Positions 41,143 to 43,310 of a stretch of DNA of 43,310 nucleotides are shown piece by piece. This DNA is from Streptomyces sp. col6. Its GTDB lineage: Bacteria; Actinomycetota; Actinomycetes; Streptomycetales; Streptomycetaceae. The notes under the pieces are model-generated. The model had not been told where the DNA came from and made no database searches. It saw only the letters and a program-made list of their open reading frames with translations. The translations under genes and the position numbers were made by a program. Within the stretch, counting starts at the first letter, position 1, and each line of letters starts with the position of its first letter. The stretch is from NCBI RefSeq assembly GCF_008042035.1, contig NZ_RDBL01000029.1:738371-781680 (forward strand). The letters run 5' to 3'.

Positions 41143-42006
41143 ATGTCACTGCGTCGTCGAACGGTGGAAGTACTGGTGGCCGCAGGTCTGTTGGGGGCGG
41201 CGCTCGCGCCTCCCGCGACGGCCGCGGACCACGGCCGGGGGCCGTCGGTGCCCCTGCGGGTCGCCACGTACAACATCCATGCCGGGGCCGGCATGGACAA
41301 CGTCTTCGACCTCGACCGGCAGGTGGCCGCCCTCCGGTCCCTGGACGCGGACGTGATCGGGCTCCAGGAGGTCGACGTCCACTGGGGCGACCGCAGCCAG
41401 TGGCGCGACCTGGCGGGCGAGCTGGGCCGGCGGCTGCGGATGCATGTCTCCTTCGCGCCGATCTACAGTCTCGACCCGGTGGAGGAGGGCGGACCCCGGC
41501 GGGAGTTCGGGGTCGCCGTGCTCTCCCGGTACAAGATCCTGAGCGCCGAGAACCACGACCTCACCCGGCTCTCCACGCAGGACCCGAACCCGGTCCCGGC
41601 GCCCGCACCCGGCTTCGGCGAGGTGGTCCTGAAGGTGCGCGGACTGCCCGTCCACGTCTACGCCACGCACCTCGACTACCGGGGCGACCCGTCCGTCCGT
41701 ACCGTCCAGGTCGCGGACACGCGGCGGATCATGGCGGAGGACCGGGAGCAGGAGCGGCGGCCGGTGCGGCAGATCCTGCTCGGCGACTTCAACGCGGCGC
41801 CCACCGCGCCGGAACTGGCCCCGCTGTGGCAGGAGCTGACCGACATCGAGCCGGGCGGGCCGACCTACCCGGCACAGGACCCGGTGCAGCGGATCGACTA
41901 CGTGGCCGTCTCCAAGGACACCGTCCGGGTACGCGACGCGGCGGTGGCCGAGACGCTTGCCTCGGACCACCGCCCCGTCGTCGCCGACCTGTTGCTCCGG
42001 CGCTGA
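41143..42006 (+). CDS. Secreted endonuclease/exonuclease/phosphatase-family protein
   Basis: A 287-residue protein with a signal peptide (MSLRRRTVEVLVAAGLLGA..., cleavage after about ATAA at residue 28). The EEP fold motifs are ATYNIHAG, GLQEVD, THLDY, GDFNAAP and SDHRPV, all intact metal and catalytic sites. The family includes DNases, sphingomyelinases and inositol phosphatases, so the extracellular substrate could be nucleic acid or a phospholipid. It is divergent from the MFS gene. Confidence 0.9.
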   Translation: MSLRRRTVEVLVAAGLLGAALAPPATAADHGRGPSVPLRVATYNIHAGAGMDNVFDLDRQVAALRSLDADVIGLQEVDVHWGDRSQWRDLAGELGRRLRMHVSFAPIYSLDPVEEGGPRREFGVAVLSRYKILSAENHDLTRLSTQDPNPVPAPAPGFGEVVLKVRGLPVHVYATHLDYRGDPSVRTVQVADTRRIMAEDREQERRPVRQILLGDFNAAPTAPELAPLWQELTDIEPGGPTYPAQDPVQRIDYVAVSKDTVRVRDAAVAETLASDHRPVVADLLLRR

Positions 42007-42021
42007 CTCTTCGAACCTGCC

Positions 42022-43310
42022 TCAGCTGTCCGTCTTCGGCCGGGTCAGGTCGTAGAAGGTGGCGCTGCCCGCCGTCACCTCCTTGAAGTTCTTCTCCACC
42101 CAGGAGGAGATCTGCGAGGCGGTGCCGCTTCCGCTGCCGCCCATGCCGCCACCCATTCCGCCGCCCGAGACGAAGTAGTGGATGCGGCCGTCCTCGACGT
42201 ACTTCTTGAACTGCGCGAGCGTCGGGGACGGGTCGCTTCCGTTGAAGCCGCCGATCGCCATGACGGGCTTCTCGGTGGCGAGTTGGTAGCTCGCCGCGTT
42301 CTGCGAACCGATGGCCGCGGCGGCCCAGGTGTAGTCGTCGGCGTTCTTCTCCAGGAGCGTCCTGGCCTGCGAGCCGACGGACGCGCCGTTGAGCAGGCCG
42401 CCCATGCCGCCAGCTCCGCCGCGTTCGCCCATGCCGGGGAAGGTGCCGCGCTGACGGCCGGTCTGGCCGTTGCCGCCGGTCTGGGTGGGGGGCCGGCCCT
42501 GGGTCTGGTTCTGGCCCTGGGTCTGGCCCTGGTTCTGGCCCGTTCCCTGGCCGGGCGGAGTGCCGGTGGGGGGCCGGCCCATGCCGTTGCCCTGCTGGTT
42601 CGTGCCCTGCTGGTTGGTGCCCTGGCCCGGGGGCTGCATGCCGCCGGGGCCGCCGCCGCCCGGACCGCCGCCCCGGCCACCGCCACCGCCGCCCGGTCCG
42701 CCCATGCCGCCCGAGGACGGGCCCGCCGTGACGATCGAGCCCTGGTGGCCCGTGTTCAGCGTGCTCACGGTGTACGCGGCCGGCCCGGCGAGCGACGCGG
42801 CGAAGCCCAGGACGACCGCGACCAGCGCCAGCCGACGCCCGAGGCGCGCCGCGAGCAGCAGCCCCACCGCCGCCACGAGGCCGGTGACGAGCACGGCCGT
42901 CCGCAGCCACGGCAGGTAGTCCGGGGTGCGGCCCAGCAGGACGTACGCCCAGTACGCCGTCACCGCGACGGTCGCGCCGAGCGTGGCACCCGCCCACCAG
43001 CGGGACCGCTCCTCCCACAGGACCGTGACGCCCATGCCGATGAGCGCGGCCAGGTAGGGGGCCAGGGCCACCGTGTAGTACTGGTGGAAGATGCCGGCCA
43101 TGAAGCTGAACACGGCCGCCGTCATCAGCAGCGAGCTTCCCCAGGCCAGGAACGCCGCCCGCGCGGTGTCCGTCCTCTTCGCGCGCCAGGTCAGCCAGAT
43201 GCCCGCGACGAGCAGGATCAGGGCGGCCGGCAGCAGCCAGGAGATCTGCGCGCCGATCTCGGAGTTGAACATCCGGCCGATGCCGGTCTCGCCCCACTGA
43301 CCGCCGCCGC
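42022..43310 (-). CDS. GT39-like membrane glycosyltransferase, 3' part (cut by the window edge)
   Basis: 429 residues are visible and the frame continues past base 43310 (upstream codons read GGQWGETGIGR before MFNSEIG). There are about seven membrane segments (LLPAALILLVAGIWLTW, AAVFSFMAGIFH and others), then a roughly 110-residue Gly/Gln/Pro/Asn-rich low-complexity linker and a C-terminal soluble domain (EKPVMAIGGFNGSDPSPTLAQFKKYVEDGRIHYFVSG in part). This is the usual C-terminal layout of ArnT/PMT-like GT39 proteins of actinomycetes, which use lipid-linked sugars. Catalytic residues would lie in the missing N-terminal part. Confidence 0.85.
   Translation of the reverse strand, partial: GGGQWGETGIGRMFNSEIGAQISWLLPAALILLVAGIWLTWRAKRTDTARAAFLAWGSSLLMTAAVFSFMAGIFHQYYTVALAPYLAALIGMGVTVLWEERSRWWAGATLGATVAVTAYWAYVLLGRTPDYLPWLRTAVLVTGLVAAVGLLLAARLGRRLALVAVVLGFAASLAGPAAYTVSTLNTGHQGSIVTAGPSSGGMGGPGGGGGGRGGGPGGGGPGGMQPPGQGTNQQGTNQQGNGMGRPPTGTPPGQGTGQNQGQTQGQNQTQGRPPTQTGGNGQTGRQRGTFPGMGERGGAGGMGGLLNGASVGSQARTLLEKNADDYTWAAAAIGSQNAASYQLATEKPVMAIGGFNGSDPSPTLAQFKKYVEDGRIHYFVSGGGMGGGMGGSGSGTASQISSWVEKNFKEVTAGSATFYDLTRPKTDS

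Noticed and set aside
1..43310. CRISPR arrays
   Set aside because: No series of regularly spaced identical repeats with unique spacers is present.

Overview
The window is high-GC actinobacterial DNA, almost certainly from a Streptomyces chromosome. It has strong G/C third-position codon bias, GTG and TTG starts, 4-nt ATGA/GTGA gene overlaps, leaderless promoters of the TAGGxT-N6/8-start type, and a sigF-sigN pair near tadA and upp in the order I recall from S. coelicolor. I read 41 complete protein genes, one gene cut by the right edge, two tRNA-Ser genes and several terminators and operator-like palindromes. I saw no rRNA, CRISPR array, insertion sequence or integrase.

Region 1 (75-16374) is a genomic island in tRNA-Ser(GGA). 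The 3' half of the tRNA and its terminator recur as a perfect 115-bp direct repeat at 107-221 and 16260-16374. The island has three blocks. The first is a minus-strand operon (3543 down to 169) of an XRE-type regulator, an isochorismatase-like hydrolase, a thioredoxin-reductase-like flavoprotein without a redox CxxC, a NUDIX hydrolase and a small three-CxxC protein. The second is a divergent, tightly overlapping eight-gene operon (3757-10933): NUDIX, dTMP-kinase-like protein, a DUF4254-like/P-loop kinase/nucleotidyltransferase fusion, phosphoribosyltransferase, GT9 glycosyltransferase, APH-like kinase, SDR and histidine phosphatase. Two of these genes carry the rare TTA codon. I know of no described pathway with this set, so it is my main candidate for an undescribed system. 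The third block is a single-chain Type ISP restriction-modification enzyme (11231-16111).

Region 2 (16402-32892) is mostly core genome: a secreted propeller-like protein, serS, a TerD/nuclease-like fusion, an HhH-GPD repair protein, a ParB/Srx-like small protein, a LytR_C membrane protein, upp, the tadA pair, tRNA-Ser(CGA), a KamB-like 16S rRNA A1408 methyltransferase, a SpoU methyltransferase, a DUF371 protein, a Dabb protein, and the SigB-family factors sigF and sigN.

Region 3 (33068-43310) is export and redox. A MarR repressor precedes a DHA2 MFS pump with C-terminal carboxypeptidase-regulatory-like repeats and a YceI protein that starts with the same kind of repeat. Then come a PPOX/F420-type protein overlapping a D-2-hydroxyacid dehydrogenase, a TetR/MFS pair with a 12-bp-arm palindromic operator in the MFS promoter region, a secreted endonuclease/exonuclease/phosphatase protein, and the 3' part of a GT39-like membrane glycosyltransferase gene.
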